Source of the DNA: Cydia pomonella
Taxonomy: Eukaryota > Arthropoda > Insecta > Lepidoptera > Tortricidae
Direction of reading: 5' to 3'
Assembly (NCBI RefSeq): GCF_033807575.1
Contig: NC_084705.1
Coordinates: 16,176,019-16,240,018 of the forward strand
DNA length: 64,000 nucleotides
How positions within the stretch are numbered: position 1 is the stretch's first letter; each line of letters opens with the position of its first letter. The notes beneath the pieces were generated by a model that saw nothing but the letters and a program-made list of their open reading frames with translations, did not search any database and was not told the origin of the DNA. Position numbers and translations under genes: made by a program. Below are positions 32,901 to 43,330 of the stretch, one piece after another.

Positions 32901-35900
32901 TAATAGTGCGAGTCAGACGTTCTAGGATTGATATCAAGTTGGTATTATATTTTTAAATTATGAATACCCTTACAGTAGACAATTTACATAACTTACATTC
33001 TCAAACGACGCTTTTCAAGTTGGGTTAACCGCTTGGATATCACAGGCTTTTCATGCTCTGAGTTGTTTCATGAACGAAAATGAAATTTTGTACGTCAGAG
33101 GAATTAATATATTACGGTTGACAAATTTAATTTTGTTTGCTGAATTCAGTGTGGTGTGGCATTACCTCTTGTTTGACGTTAGTAAGATGAAAAGGGATAT
33201 AAATTGGTATTTAGCGGTGAATTTTAAACTTTGAGCGCTCGATATTCATTCCTAATTATCTAAACAAAATCCGGCCAAGAGCATGTCGGGCCATGCTCAG
33301 GTAGGGTTCCGTAGTCACAGTAGACTGCATTGAACGGGGGCTATTAGTACGCGGTACTTTTGTACGACATTTTGCAATAACTCAATAACGGCATAACCGG
33401 TCATGTTCGCTATAGTTATCAAATCCCAAAAAAAATGTTTAATAAATTCCTGATAAAACGCCATTTTTGATGTTTTATTGCTGTTTGTACTTTCCGCTCC
33501 CAAAGGATTGGTATCGTCAAAACGAATTTTACTATCCCTAACTCGTAGTAACTCACTCTTTGGTTAACAATAATGATTTGTTTTTAAGGGGCAAAGTTGT
33601 TGTAATATGTGCTAATATTGATAACCAATCAAAGCAAGCGAAAAATTCCAAAGTTGAGCGAGCGTAGGGAGTGGTTTGTAAAGTGGAATCTTGAGTATTT
33701 TACCTCATGTACTTTGTAAAGCTTGTACAATTGAGAAATACGTGTTAATTAGGAGTTCTGTTCTAGTTTTATTTGCCAAAAGTCGTAACCAGACGCTAGT
33801 TCTAAATTATTTACTTCTACCAGGGTATACGAGATAGACCAATGGCGATCAACTCTTCAGGAACTTCTAGATCGTATAGACAGAGAGATGAATGCGCTGA
33901 AGGAGGAAAAGGCATCTACGGAAAGAGAGTTGGAACAGCTAAACTTGCCTCTTTTAGTTTGTTCCGAATGTCTTTCCAACAGAGATGGCAGAAGAAGCAC
34001 AGAATTAACTTATGATCTTGCCGACACTGAATTAAAGAAGGTACTGTAAATATAATATATGTTTGACTATTTGACAATGGCATTACCACGTAACCACATG
34101 TTTATGATATTATAAACACCGTGGTGGGTGGTGTTTTTCTATTATTTATTGTATCTATGGTAAACACCATCATAATATGTAAAATTTCAACGGTAGAAAT
34201 TTCACTTATGGCCTTAACTATAATCAATTACCGCCACTTTTTACGGATCACCGTCCACAGGAACTGTGTGTAACAGAGAGCAATAAAAAGATGCTGATCG
34301 ATCGGTGTCAGTCAGCTTGGGAGAAAATTAACAAATTAGAGGTCGTAAAGTTTAAGCTCCAGCTGGACCTAAATGATAAGAACGAAACCCTCCAAATTGA
34401 CAAGGACATGCTCAGTCTGGATAAAGATTGTGCGAACATTACGTATAAGACGGATTCTCTAAAAACCCCAAAGAGGTTTGTATCTTTTGTAGTTAGTACC
34501 ACAAATTTAAAAGAAATAAGAAAAAACGCCCAAGAGCATGACGGGCCATGCTCCGTACGTAGTTACCCTTCTGCACAATAACAATAGGCTGCCTTGAACG
34601 GGGGCTATTAGTATCATGTACAGTCGCTGCAAGAGAGGTGATTGCATACCTACGAGGTCACCTCTCTCTGCAGCTGACTGTACATTACGAGCAAAAGGGA
34701 ATACCTTCGCAGCGCTATGTACTTACGTGTTTTTACGAATAAGGGAAGACTTTTTGCAATAACTCAAAAACGGCTTGGTCGCTACAGTTTTTAAGAAGCT
34801 ACTATTTCATGATTTTTTTTTCATATTTTTGGACCCATGGTTCATTTCATATTTTTTGGACCCATGGATGAAATGTCCGAGGGGAGGACGCATTTATAAT
34901 AGGTACTTCCAAAGAAATTATTTTACTTTATCAAAATAATTGTTTTAAAAACCGCTATTCTTTTTGAAAGACCTATTTAACAACTTCCACACTATAGGGT
35001 TTAAGCGACATAAAAAAATCATCTCCACTTTACATAATTTTTATTATTCAGTTTTTATATTACCTCTTTGTTGGCATGATTGATTTATATATATATATAT
35101 ATATCCATGCTTAATTGCAGCTTTCTAGCAGTGACGATCACGGAGCAAAACCGCGGACCGACAGACAGACGGACCAGGCGAAATTATAAGGGTTCCAAAT
35201 TAACGACGGAACCCTAAAAACTAAGTTATAATTTTTGGTGCAGCTACCAGTCGTTCCATATTCATATCCATCAAGCGCTAGTCGTGTTCGTCCCATTTGT
35301 TATCCTTACGAATTCTCGGGATGCAACCTCGTAAAGAAAGTTTGCTTTTTTAACCTCCGGGAGTTCCTCGTTCAAGTAATTTGTAAAAACCGGCAAAAAA
35401 TGCCAAAAAAGAAATAGCGGCAACATGTACATAATCTGTGAAAATTTATACATTATCTGTGAAAATTTCAACTGTCTAGCTATCACGGTTCATGAGATAC
35501 AGCCTGGTGACAGACAGACAGACGGACAATGGAGTCTTAGTAATGGTCCCGTTTTTACCTTCTGGATACTTAACCCTAAAAAAGAATTCTGTGAAAAGTT
35601 GCACAGGTTTGTTTGCGAGTAAATACTTGAGCTATTGTCAAACAATCCAATTCATGTTCTTTAATTTTATTTCATTTATTTGCTAAGAGATTGCCTGGAA
35701 CAGAACAGATTTTATAAAAGGATTTTGAATGTGATTTCAAGCTAATACTACTAAAAGTTGTTTATAGGTAACCTATATCATGATCATGTTCCCGATAAGG
35801 AATATAATTGTTTAGTTGTTTACTTTATGTATTCCTATTTATTTCAGAATGATAACCTATGACCAATGGCTAGACCGATGCGAAGCCACAAAAAAAATGG

Positions 35901-38900
35901 CGATAGATGAACTTCAAGAAACTTTGAGCCTCCGGGAGTCGCTATTTGTAGCCAGAGGCCGCGCCAGGAACCTCCTGAAAGCTCAAACGGACGCCACAAA
36001 TTACATGATGCGTAGGCGTATCTATGATACGCAAAGGGCTAGGAATGAATTAGATTGGCAGAAACTAAAGGTAATATCATTTTTGGTTTCGTATCAGAGC
36101 CATTTCCATTTTCCGTATCAATTATCTATCAGTTTATATTTATGCTCGTGGTAGCGTACCTATAGACAATTGTTGCCTCGTAATTCAGTTGAAATATAGA
36201 GGTCGCTGTACGGTCCCGTACATTAGCCGATAGTTTTGCTTATCAAAAGTCGACCATTGATAATAGGAACCGTGCGCGTTGGTGGGCAGACCCACCCATC
36301 CACCCATCTTGTGGCCTAAATCGGAAGACACTTCACGCCAATAAACATAAGGCTCCTGTGCTGCCGCCTACAGTTCATGCATGCTCCCTATAGGGATGTT
36401 GTTTAAATTTTTCACCTCACCTATCCGGAAAAGGGCTTTTTCTTCCATGCTAGGAGGGATCAAAGTAACACTTTTCTTTTCTCTCTATTTTATTAGCTTA
36501 GGTATATATTTTAAAACATAACAATATTAACATTTCCCTCATAGGTGATGTGTCACATGGTAGCAAAATTATTTCCATCTTGGGCGTAACAGACTTGAAT
36601 CCCTCTCTACGCTCAGGATTCAATTTTAGAATTCCTCGTTACTCTCGGGATTCTATTACAGAATTCTTCGCTTGGTTTAGAATTCAATATATGTACGCCT
36701 TAGCCGTAAATATGTCATTTTGCTCCATTGTGACACAATCCACAATTTCACACCATGTACGAAATAAAGCACCAAAAAACTATTAGACAAACGTAGACAG
36801 CAGATATTTTATGACACAGTTTCTATTTAATCAATCGGATAGAACTATATTGCGTAGGTATATTATAACTTAACCGTGGCGTTGTTCTGTGTTCCATATA
36901 AATTACGAGGTGGCTAATCGTTTTGGCACTTCTAAAAAAACATATCGCGCAGTGTAACGCACATCTATTAAGGATATTAAACTAGAAGCCAAGACTTTTT
37001 CTTAGACATTACATAACTACAGATATCAATAATGGGAGGTATCCCGAAAAATATCTTTATATGAATATCCATCGCTAAATAGTGATGGTCAATAACGCGT
37101 ATAAGTTTTCTTGTTACCTTTTATATCTTAACATTGAATAGTACAATCACCCAAGATTATCAGCTTTCGTCATAACATAATATCCCATAGTTGTCTAAAG
37201 ATACTACCACACCAGCTCGTAAAGGTCCTCTTTAATGATCAAAAACTGATGAAAAAGTTTCATTTTATCCACAAGAGTGGCAAAGTAATTTTGAGTTTCT
37301 TCCCTTTGTTAATGGGATTGACTTTTAAGTGATGATTTTAAATGATAAATATTTAACAGCGTTCATTTAGATTTGATTTGTTATGTTTTACAGTAAGCAT
37401 TTTTCTCTTGTTGGTGCAGTGAACAATTTTGTGTTTGATTTTGGAATCTTTAGCTTGCTCTTGTATCAATATTAGTACGAGGAGTTAAACAACAACTTTG
37501 CGCCCTTGTATAACAAATAACAATTTTTTGTAAATTTACGCATGTTACTTTCGTTCGCGACATCCAGTTGTCGTTACCGATCCGGATCGTATATATCCGT
37601 GTGGTCGTTTGGATCAACTAACTTTTAATAATCTGACGAAATTAAGTGCAAAATGAAGCCACCTCGTATTGTACACCACTCTGTCAATTATTAAAATCTT
37701 TTTTTCTAAAAGTCTGAAGTTCTTTTATCACCATACCCCTAAGTACCAATGAAAAAAAGTTTATCTGTCTTCTATCCAGATGGAAGAAAATATGGACAAA
37801 CTAGCCACAGAACTAAAAGTAATGGGGGAGCAATTCACCGACAAAGTAAACGCGTTAAAAGTGGCCGAGACCCGCCTGGAGACTCGAGGGTACCGACCAG
37901 GCTCCGAACTGGCTGCAGACGAGGCCGATATCGGGTTGAAAGAGGAAGTGCGCAATCTAAGGGAAACCATCAGGCAATTGCAAGAAAAACTCGACTGTGG
38001 AAAGTAAGTTAAGAATGAAGTCTGACTAGTCAAGTGCAAAAATATGTATCGAAAGAATCGTCTCATAAATATGGTCCTACGCTCTTATTACACTGGAATA
38101 AGATGCTATGGGACATATTTTTGAGTAAGATATTTTAGATACTTTTACACTTGACTCTACGTAGCGAAGCGTGACAGTGAGAAAGTGCACACAGACATCC
38201 ACAAATAGTCGACACCAGGCCCTAGGACCCAAAGCTTCGAAGTCAACATTAGATATATGTGACTGACCAAGGTACTCAAAAATATCTGAGCATACGCTTT
38301 ATCGTCTTAATAATAGCAGTTTTGCTCAGGTATTTATGTGAACACCTTGGCCGCTTCGATATATTATTTGATAAGATGGGTATTAGTCTAATATTATTAG
38401 TGTGTTGCCATGGTGACCCATACGACTTGACAATTCGTGCACTAATAATATTAGTCTAATACCGTTCGAGAAATGGGCCCCTGAAGGTGACGAATGTATC
38501 CATCTTCTACTATTAATAACTCTTTGGAGCACCAATTTGGAGTATTAAATGGTAATTTAATACGTAAATAGAGTTAGTAAACAAGAATCAGAAATGCTTA
38601 GTAAACAGTCAAATGGATTGACTTACGTAGAATAAAATTAATAAAAGTCTAACGCTTAAGCTTGAAACTAGCTAGTAAAATACAACCATGTGCCTGGATA
38701 GCCGCGGATCGTTCCTCATTATCGGCCGTGGTCGAACATACTTACCTATCGATTTGATGCATAAACTAGGCCCAGGGCTAACGGATGAACCATAACTAGA
38801 TTTCAGCTCAAAATAACGATCCGCGGAAAGCTTGTTACATCGCTGACAGGATTATGCTGTGAAATGTACAAATCCCACGGGGAAAGTCCGCCGTTTTATA

Positions 38901-40378
38901 TAATATCTCCTTAGTCCCGAGTTCCTTTTAAAGGTACAAAATCAAATCGAATTTTGAACTATAATGGAATAAAAGAAGGTTCCAAATACAAAACAGCAAA
39001 AATGACTCTGGGTCTTAGGAGGGTATTCTGGGAACTACAAATGCCGTTTCTCTATATCTTTTTTGGGTTTATCCTTGAATCACCGACAAACGTTTAGTCG
39101 ACCACTCGTATCACTTCATCAAGAACAACGAAAGAGACAATTAATTTTGTCGAACAGTCGATCCAAGTAATATTTAAAAATTAAGTAAATAATTTCGCGG
39201 AAATTCTCATATTGATCTTACCCGATTTATATGTAAAAATAGATTTTTAGTTTCTAGTAAGCTTTAATTTTCAACCTTTTTGTTGAAAATTAAGCTTGGC
39301 ATTTATGACACAATGCGCCTAATTTTTCTCACCTGCGGGGTTCTAATGTGATGCCTAATAAATTATTGTTATCATGCAGGTTAGGTTCAGCCACCCTCGG
39401 AAGTCGCTGTACAATTTTAGTACTTTATCGTAGTACACACAGAATGCTACGGCAGGGTGTTCCTTTAAAAAAATTACAGTTCATTAAGGCCCGCAGTCAC
39501 GGGACGATTTACAGCACTTTGAAACACCTGATGAAACGGAGACGATAAATGTAATATGTGTTTATGGTGAAAGGATGTTCATGTGTTTTAATTAGGTCAC
39601 ACTATATTTCCGTTTATCTCCGAATATCGACCAATTTGATTGAGGTTTTCTGTAAAGGATTTGTAATACAAACAATACAAAGGATTTGTACAGGCAAATT
39701 CGAGTTTTAGTTGTTGTTTAATTTTCGATCTGTTGCCGATATGATACTGATCTGTCAGTGTTATAAGTGACTTTTTTTCAACCAAAAATGGAAATATTCG
39801 ATGTCACTTATAACACAGACTAACACATAACACAGATCAGTATCATATCGGCAACAGATCGAAAACTAAACTCTAATTAGCCTATCATAATGATTCTTTC
39901 TTAGTAGTTATGATAGTGAATGAGATATGGATATAGCGTTATTGATTTTGGCGGAGAATTTTACGACTTTCTTTATACTAAAAATTATATTTACCTACCT
40001 ATTTTTTGACAGATTTACCCTTACCTTCACCCAGATTGTGTTTATTTCGGTGCTACCTATTAAAAATATGTTAATTCTCTACATTTTTACCTGTTTATGA
40101 CGGTGCATAGAAAAATAACCAAAGTAATATACTGTAGAAGTATATATCAAATTTATATTTACCTAACCATAAGCTTGAATTTTAGGGCTACGTACAACGC
40201 TCTCGAGGCAACTTCTATCAAAATTGCTATGGATCTGGCTGACAAAAACCAATCTTTGGAGACAGACACTCGTGCCCTGGAAATGAGGGCGGCCCTGGAG
40301 CCCAAGAAACCAACTGGCACCGACAAGAACCTGGTTCTCGCCAGCATGGCTGATGAAGTTCCCAAAACGGAACATTAA
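29866..40378 (+). CDS. Tektin-2-like axonemal protein (7 coding exons, 425 aa)
   Basis: Tektins are coiled-coil filament proteins inside the doublet microtubules of cilia and sperm flagella. The coding exons are 29866-29946, 32540-32664, 33824-34040, 34261-34475, 35848-36070, 37780-38003 and 40186-40378. All have GT/AG borders and matching phases, and together give 1278 nt. Tektin hallmarks appear in order: PHLSLPDWDARL near residue 11, LRNETKIKTDW near 47, LPLLVCSECLSNRDGRR near 110, SLRESLFVARGRARN and TQRARNELDW in exon 5, and the signature nonapeptide region YRPGSELAAD near 325. The canonical nonapeptide is RPNVELCRD, so here it is degenerate and lacks the cysteine. Length and N-terminal 'LPDW' fit tektin-2 (about 430 aa). 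The start is the only ATG in frame in exon 1. Introns are rich in transposons. A possible poly(A) signal lies at 40979. Confidence 0.93.
30890..31190 (+). repeat. LINE 3' UTR fragment in tektin intron 1
   Basis: GC-rich noncoding sequence (GTGTTCCTGCCGGTGAGTAA, GGCTACGGAGACTGCTTACC, ATCAGGCGGGCCGTATGC) runs into an A-rich tail (AAAAAAAATAAAAATAA, 31172-31188). This is a very common LINE 3' end in moths. The upstream open frame 30791-31006 is probably the degraded ORF end. Confidence 0.7.
31213..31829. mobile_element. TA-flanked foldback MITE split by a SINE, in tektin intron 1
   Basis: Ends CAGGGTGTTTATTTAGTTAC and its imperfect complement GTGGCTAAATAAACTCCTG, flanked by TA on each side (31211-31212, 31830-31831). 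The arms continue inward to ACCAACTCCAAAATCGCG / CGCGATTTCGGAGTTGGT. The left arm is interrupted by a SINE. The intact right arm shows the original sequence. Confidence 0.85.
31290..31617 (+). mobile_element. tRNA-derived SINE with target duplication
   Basis: The head carries a pol III A-box (TGGCCTAGCGG) and B-box (GGTTCGAACCC) at tRNA spacing (31296-31353). The body includes AAGGAAAACATCGTGAGGAA and GGGTTGGAAGGTCAGATGG. The tail is (GAA)n at about 31603-31617. ACTGAGC at 31271-31277 and 31618-31624 is the target duplication. A T-run (31278-31289) precedes the head. It has no coding capacity. Confidence 0.9.
32035..32102. repeat. Inverted repeat, 13-bp perfect arms
   Basis: TGACACATGTCAT (32035-32047) and ATGACATGTGTCA (32090-32102) flank a 42-bp centre. 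It lies in tektin intron 1. Confidence 0.75.
32292..32396. repeat. Small foldback element, ~40-bp arms
   Basis: TCTGTTTTTTTATTCCCTAG pairs with CTACGGTATAAAAAAACAGA. The arms continue through ACTAAAATGACATTTCAT / ATGAAACGTCATTTTAGT. It sits 143 bp before tektin exon 2. Confidence 0.8.
32540..32664 (+). CDS. Tektin-like gene, exon 2
   Basis: Acceptor TCCCTGCAG, donor CCAG|GTAGCC. Codes for RRADAFDFRHSAHQLRNETK and KTDWDSYHNNNRLRA, the conserved first helix (RNET...W block) of tektins. Ends in phase 2 and joins exon 3 through a split Arg codon. Confidence 0.92.
33271..33520. repeat. Partial dispersed repeat (GGTTCCGTAG family) in tektin intron 2
   Basis: CCGGCCAAGAGCATGTCGGG, then TAGGGTTCCGTAGTCAC and a degraded body. 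Same family as 17641-18163. Within the same intron no further exon was seen. Confidence 0.6.
33824..34040 (+). CDS. Tektin-like gene, exon 3
   Basis: Acceptor TTCTACCAG, donor GAAG|GTACTG. Encodes VYEIDQWRSTLQELLDRI through LPLLVCSECLSNRDGRRS, with heptad-like coiled-coil spacing. Ends in phase 0. Confidence 0.92.
34261..34475 (+). CDS. Tektin-like gene, exon 4
   Basis: Acceptor CGTCCACAG, donor AAGAG|GTTTGT. Encodes ELCVTESNKKML through NETLQIDKDMLSLDKDCANI, the tektin 'E-x-L-x-I-D-x2-x-L-S-L' block. Ends in phase 2 and the split Arg is completed in exon 5. The open frame that runs on past 34475 is intron. Confidence 0.92.
34616..34685. repeat. Hairpin-forming insertion, ~27-bp arms
   Basis: ATGTACAGTCGCTGCAAGAG pairs with CTCTGCAGCTGACTGTACAT, and the inner parts are GAGAGGTGA / TCACCTCTC. 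Loop about 16 nt. Confidence 0.8.
35084..35104. repeat. (AT)n microsatellite
   Basis: About ten TA dinucleotides in tektin intron 4. Confidence 0.85.
35410..35582. repeat. Second partial GGTTCCGTA-family copy with internal duplication
   Basis: ATCTGTGAAAATTT occurs twice (about 35437 and 35455), followed by GACAGACAGACAGACGGACA and a degraded end (TACTTAACCCTAAAAAA). Confidence 0.55.
35848..36070 (+). CDS. Tektin-like gene, exon 5
   Basis: Acceptor TTATTTCAG, donor CTAAAG|GTAATA. Encodes MITYDQWLDRC, SLRESLFVARGRARNLLKAQ and the RRIYDTQRARNELDWQKLK coiled-coil block. Ends in phase 0. Confidence 0.92.
37330..37550. repeat. Dispersed repeat related to 62735-63060
   Basis: AGCGTTCATTTAGATTTGAT and TATCAATATTAGTACGAGGAG, then CCCTTGTATAACAAATAAC, correspond in order to segments at 62812, 62991 and 63029. 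It lies in tektin intron 5. Confidence 0.65.
37780..38003 (+). CDS. Tektin-like gene, exon 6 with nonapeptide signature
   Basis: Acceptor TTCTATCCAG, donor GGAAA|GTAAGT (consensus). Encodes KLATELKVMGEQFTDKVNAL and the signature ETRGYRPGSELAADEADIGL. The canonical motif positions Asn, Val, Cys and Arg are replaced by Gly, Ser, Ala and Ala. Ends in phase 2. Confidence 0.93.
38250..38355. repeat. Palindromic repeat in tektin intron 6
   Basis: CCAAGGTACTCAAAAATATCTGAGC pairs imperfectly with GCTCAGGTATTTATGTGAACACCTTGG (last bases about 38350). Related in style to the palindrome at 21993. Confidence 0.65.
38379..38463. repeat. Perfect 24-bp inverted repeat
   Basis: GGTATTAGTCTAATATTATT (arm 38379-38402) has its exact complement at 38440-38463. 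The 37-bp loop contains GTTGCCATGGTGACCC. Confidence 0.9.
39259..39297. repeat. Hairpin
   Basis: AAGCTTTAATTTTCAAC and GTTGAAAATTAAGCTT pair around a short T-rich loop, in tektin intron 6. Confidence 0.7.
39722..39865. repeat. Foldback element, ~50-bp arms
   Basis: TTTTCGATCTGTTGCCGATA pairs with TATCGGCAACAGATCGAAAA. The pairing extends through TGATACTGATCTGT and, after a gap, GTTATAAGTGAC / GTCACTTATAAC. Tektin intron 6. Confidence 0.85.
40186..40378 (+). CDS. Tektin-like gene, exon 7 and stop
   Basis: Acceptor TTGAATTTTAG. Encodes ATYNALEATSIKIAMDLADK, then LETDTRALEMRAAL as in the tektin C-terminal helix, and a short tail ending VPKTEH before TAA. Confidence 0.92.
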
Positions 40379-40978
40379 CAAGTTGATCAAAGATTCACCT
40401 GGAATACAATTTTGGATTATTTTTTGATATCTTTTGACATCGCACACCTGTGACGTGACGGCAATATCGCAAAATAGTAGTAGCAGCAAAGTATTTTTAT
40501 AAAAATCCATAAAAAGTATTAAGTAATTTCTAAACAAAAACCTTAAAAAAATATTTTTGTCAATTTTAATGTTACTTGTTTCCAAACTTTAATTTTCGAT
40601 TTGCAAATTAGAGAGCCGATTCGAAATCAAAGGATTACGGCTTGAAAAAGACAAAAAAGTAAGAGAGTTTGCCAGCTCGCGTTAACATCACTTTTACAAA
40701 ACTATTTGGTCACCGTGATGGCTCGTGTAAAATAACAAATTTGTTGCCTGAAAGTTACATTTTTATTTAAGATTGTTTCCTTTTCTCGCAATAATTTGGC
40801 AATAATTTCATATTGATTTCCGCCTCGAGGCAATTTTCTCGGTCGTCGCCTGAAACATGTCTCGAGATCTTTCAAAAGTTACGAAATTGCCCATTAAACT
40901 TTTTATTTTGTCAAACTAGATGCCGTATATTGTAAAAATTATCAATGTTGCCTATTGTGCTATTATTTATGCACTATC

Positions 40979-40984
40979 AATAAA
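40979..40984 (+). terminator. Possible tektin polyadenylation signal
   Basis: AATAAA about 600 nt after the tektin stop. No closer canonical signal was seen, so the 3' UTR length is uncertain. Confidence 0.35.
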
Positions 40985-41166
40985 TGATTAAAGAAAGATA
41001 ATATATTTTTATTTCTTATCAAAATATCTAAAAAAATTAACGATGTAAATGGTGCAATTTTTAAATTTACAAAATAATAATGGTTGCCCATCCTGAATAA
41101 AACAACCTTTAAAACGTTTATTTATAATACAAACAAATACAATTATAAAGAAAAATACCTAAGAAC

Positions 41167-41616
41167 TAAATCCTGCTCGTAAAAGGACAAGAACACTCGA
41201 AAGCTCTAATCAAAGGGTTCAACAGCAAAACTGCTAGGGAGCTTTTAGGGCTCAAAAAACACAAAGCCTGCGCGGTGACCAGAATTTTGACTGGACACTG
41301 TAAATTGAACAAACACATGTTTCAAATCGGAAAGAAACAAGACGCGACATGCAGGTTCTGCCATGAGTCAGAGGAGACTGCAATGCACATTCTCTGCTCC
41401 TGTGGACCACTAATGTCAAAAAGAAGTACCCACCTAGGGCGGCACGTATTGCAACCCTATGAGGTACAGAACATTACGGCCCAAAGAATCTGGAATTTCC
41501 TGGATTCAACGGGCATCAGTAATGAACTTTAAAGGGCTGTCACAATAGACCAATGCCTGGTCGAAGTGGCATTCAAAGGCTCACAAACTACAATAATAAT
41601 AATAATAAATCCTGCT
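41167..41616 (+). mobile_element. 5'-truncated LINE with 11-bp target duplication
   Basis: TAAATCCTGCT at 41167-41177 and 41606-41616 brackets a 428-bp insert ending in an (AAT)n tail. The insert encodes only the end of a LINE ORF, in the plus direction. Confidence 0.88.
41188..41532 (+). pseudogene. LINE ORF2 C-terminus fragment
   Basis: Open from about 41188: KALIKGFNSKTARELLG, ILTGHCKLNKHMFQIG, then a CCHC knuckle (CRFCHESEETAMHILCSC) and WNFLDSTGISNEL before TAA. This corresponds to the region after the RT/RNase H domain in several LINE clades. It is a truncated copy with no catalytic domain. Confidence 0.85.
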
Positions 41617-41955
41617 ATAAATAAACTTTAAATAAGACTATTGTTATCAGTGGTATGATGGCAGAACTTTTATTGTACCTAAAGGTTCCGTTTTTGATAT
41701 TTTTGCTAAGAAATTCTAAAACCCTTTATCCAATTCCTATTATTAATGGTTCTTCTGAGTCATCAATCCACTTAAATGTAATTTAATTACTTATCAGTAA
41801 GTTTCAATCCTTGCACAACAATCTTTTGTTTTCATGTATTTTATATAAGAATAGTTTTGCTCTCTATAGACAGTCGAGTCTGTGCAACTGCAAAATGTAA
41901 CTTGGTACTACGCGCCCTGCTGTGCTTTTAGCTATGGTTCATTGGCAAGAAGAAG

Positions 41956-42030
41956 TATATAATCCGAATCCGTCGAGAGATCTTCACATTCAGCCTTCGT
42001 CTTCGTTACTGCGCTGCTTCAGGAGTCCCT
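41956..42030 (+). promoter_or_regulatory. Possible TATA promoter with noncoding first exon
   Basis: TATATAAT at 41956-41963 is followed about 30 bp later by CACATTCAG (initiator-like) and then by a consensus donor CCCT|GTAAGTAAG at 42031. No ATG lies between. Downstream exons were not identified. It could be a distal first exon of eclosion hormone or of an unknown gene. Confidence 0.3.
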
Positions 42031-42840
42031 GTAAGTAAGTTACATATTTAAATCAAGTTCAATTTTCATATTTTAAGAAATTCACGAATAGCTCCTCCTT
42101 TTTCAGCAGTACGCTTGTTAGAGGATATTTTGCCAGTTAGTAGATAGATGGTAAAGAAAATTTATCATTAATCCCATAAGGCCCCGTAGGTTCGTATTCT
42201 TCTCTCACTCTCACTGCGCGTAAGCGTGAGCGATCTGCGTGCTCGGGACCGCGCATATCATGTTTTTGAATTTGAAGTTGTAAGTTTCAATAATATAAAA
42301 AGTAATCGATGAGTCCCCTCAAACATAAACTTCCATATTTTTAGAAGCAATATTTGTATTAGCTTTTGTACTTGTTCGTGATTTTTCTCTATCGAGCGAA
42401 AGTCAAAAAATCTCAGGATTCGAATCCACGAAGTTACTGGAGAAAATCTTCAAGATTTCTAATTACATTTTTTGCAACCATATAGAAATCTAAAAAAGTG
42501 GTAGGATTAATGGTAGGTAGGAAAGGAGGAGGAAAGTCTTATCAAGTCATATCTTAACTCCGAGACTGCTGGGCCTAAAAAATCGTGTAAAATACATTGG
42601 TAACTAAGGATTACAGGAAAACCTATAAGACGGTCAAGCGTGAGACGAACTTAAGGAAAAAAATGAAACTTAAAAATTGTGTGATGTAGGTACCTTGGAA
42701 AACGGGTCCGACTAGCACTAGGCCGATATTTTAAAACTTATTATTTTTATAATAAAGTGTATGTAAAGGTGCGTTGGATATGAGCAGCATTAGAACCATC
42801 GTAGAACAAAATACAAAGGTGTGTGTTGATAAATTGTACA

Positions 42841-42968
42841 TTAACCCTTTACCAGGCCAAGGGATATATATTTCCCACATGCGGCTCTTCAAACATGTGT
42901 TCTATTTTCGATGAGTAAGACTGACATTCGATTGTCATTTTTGAACTGTCAGCCTGGTAAAGGGTTAA
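42841..42968. repeat. MITE-like element with 17-bp perfect inverted ends
   Basis: TTAACCCTTTACCAGGC (42841-42857) and GCCTGGTAAAGGGTTAA (42952-42968). A terminal sequence of the same type (TTAACCCTTTTCCAGGC) starts at about 63918. Confidence 0.8.
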
Positions 42969-43030
42969 GGGGTAATAGCAAAAGGCTTTCCTATTTCATC
43001 GATACCTAACACTCTAGTAACACGGTGCTA

Positions 43031-43330
43031 ATTAGTAAAACCGCCCAAATGCGTGTCGGATTATGGAGGGTTCCGTACCTTCATAAAATACAAAATGTTC
43101 GTGGCATAATTACATCGTTTTAATAAGAAGATTAGTTTTTTAAATAACTCTTTAATGGCTTAACCATTCATATTCAAAATGTAATATCATTTAATTAGAA
43201 AGCATTTATTAAGCTTTACCTATATTATGTAATTTTTTCCAATTTTATGCTCGCTTGGTTCAAAAGTTAAGAGGTATTGTGTCCCCAACATTTTTTTTAC
43301 TTTCGGACTGATTGTTTCCTTTATGTTATT
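43031..43330. repeat. GGTTCCGTA-family partial copy
   Basis: AAACCGCCCAAATGCGTGTCGG, split from GGAGGGTTCCGTACC by a short gap, begins a degraded copy of the family at 17641. Confidence 0.55.

Larger units (their letters stand above)
34520..35217. repeat. Dispersed repeat (GGTTCCGTA family) filling tektin intron 4
   Basis: Starts near GCCCAAGAGCATGACGGGCC and ends GACAGACAGACGGACC, then GGAACCCTAAAAAC at 35217. It carries a local duplication (ATTTTTGGACCCATGG twice, 34824-34868) and is itself split by the hairpin at 34616-34685. Confidence 0.65.

Noticed and set aside
34291..34581. A 96-aa single-exon protein starting at an internal ATG
   Set aside because: The first part is tektin exon 4. 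The part after 34475 is intron sequence of a dispersed repeat read through the donor.
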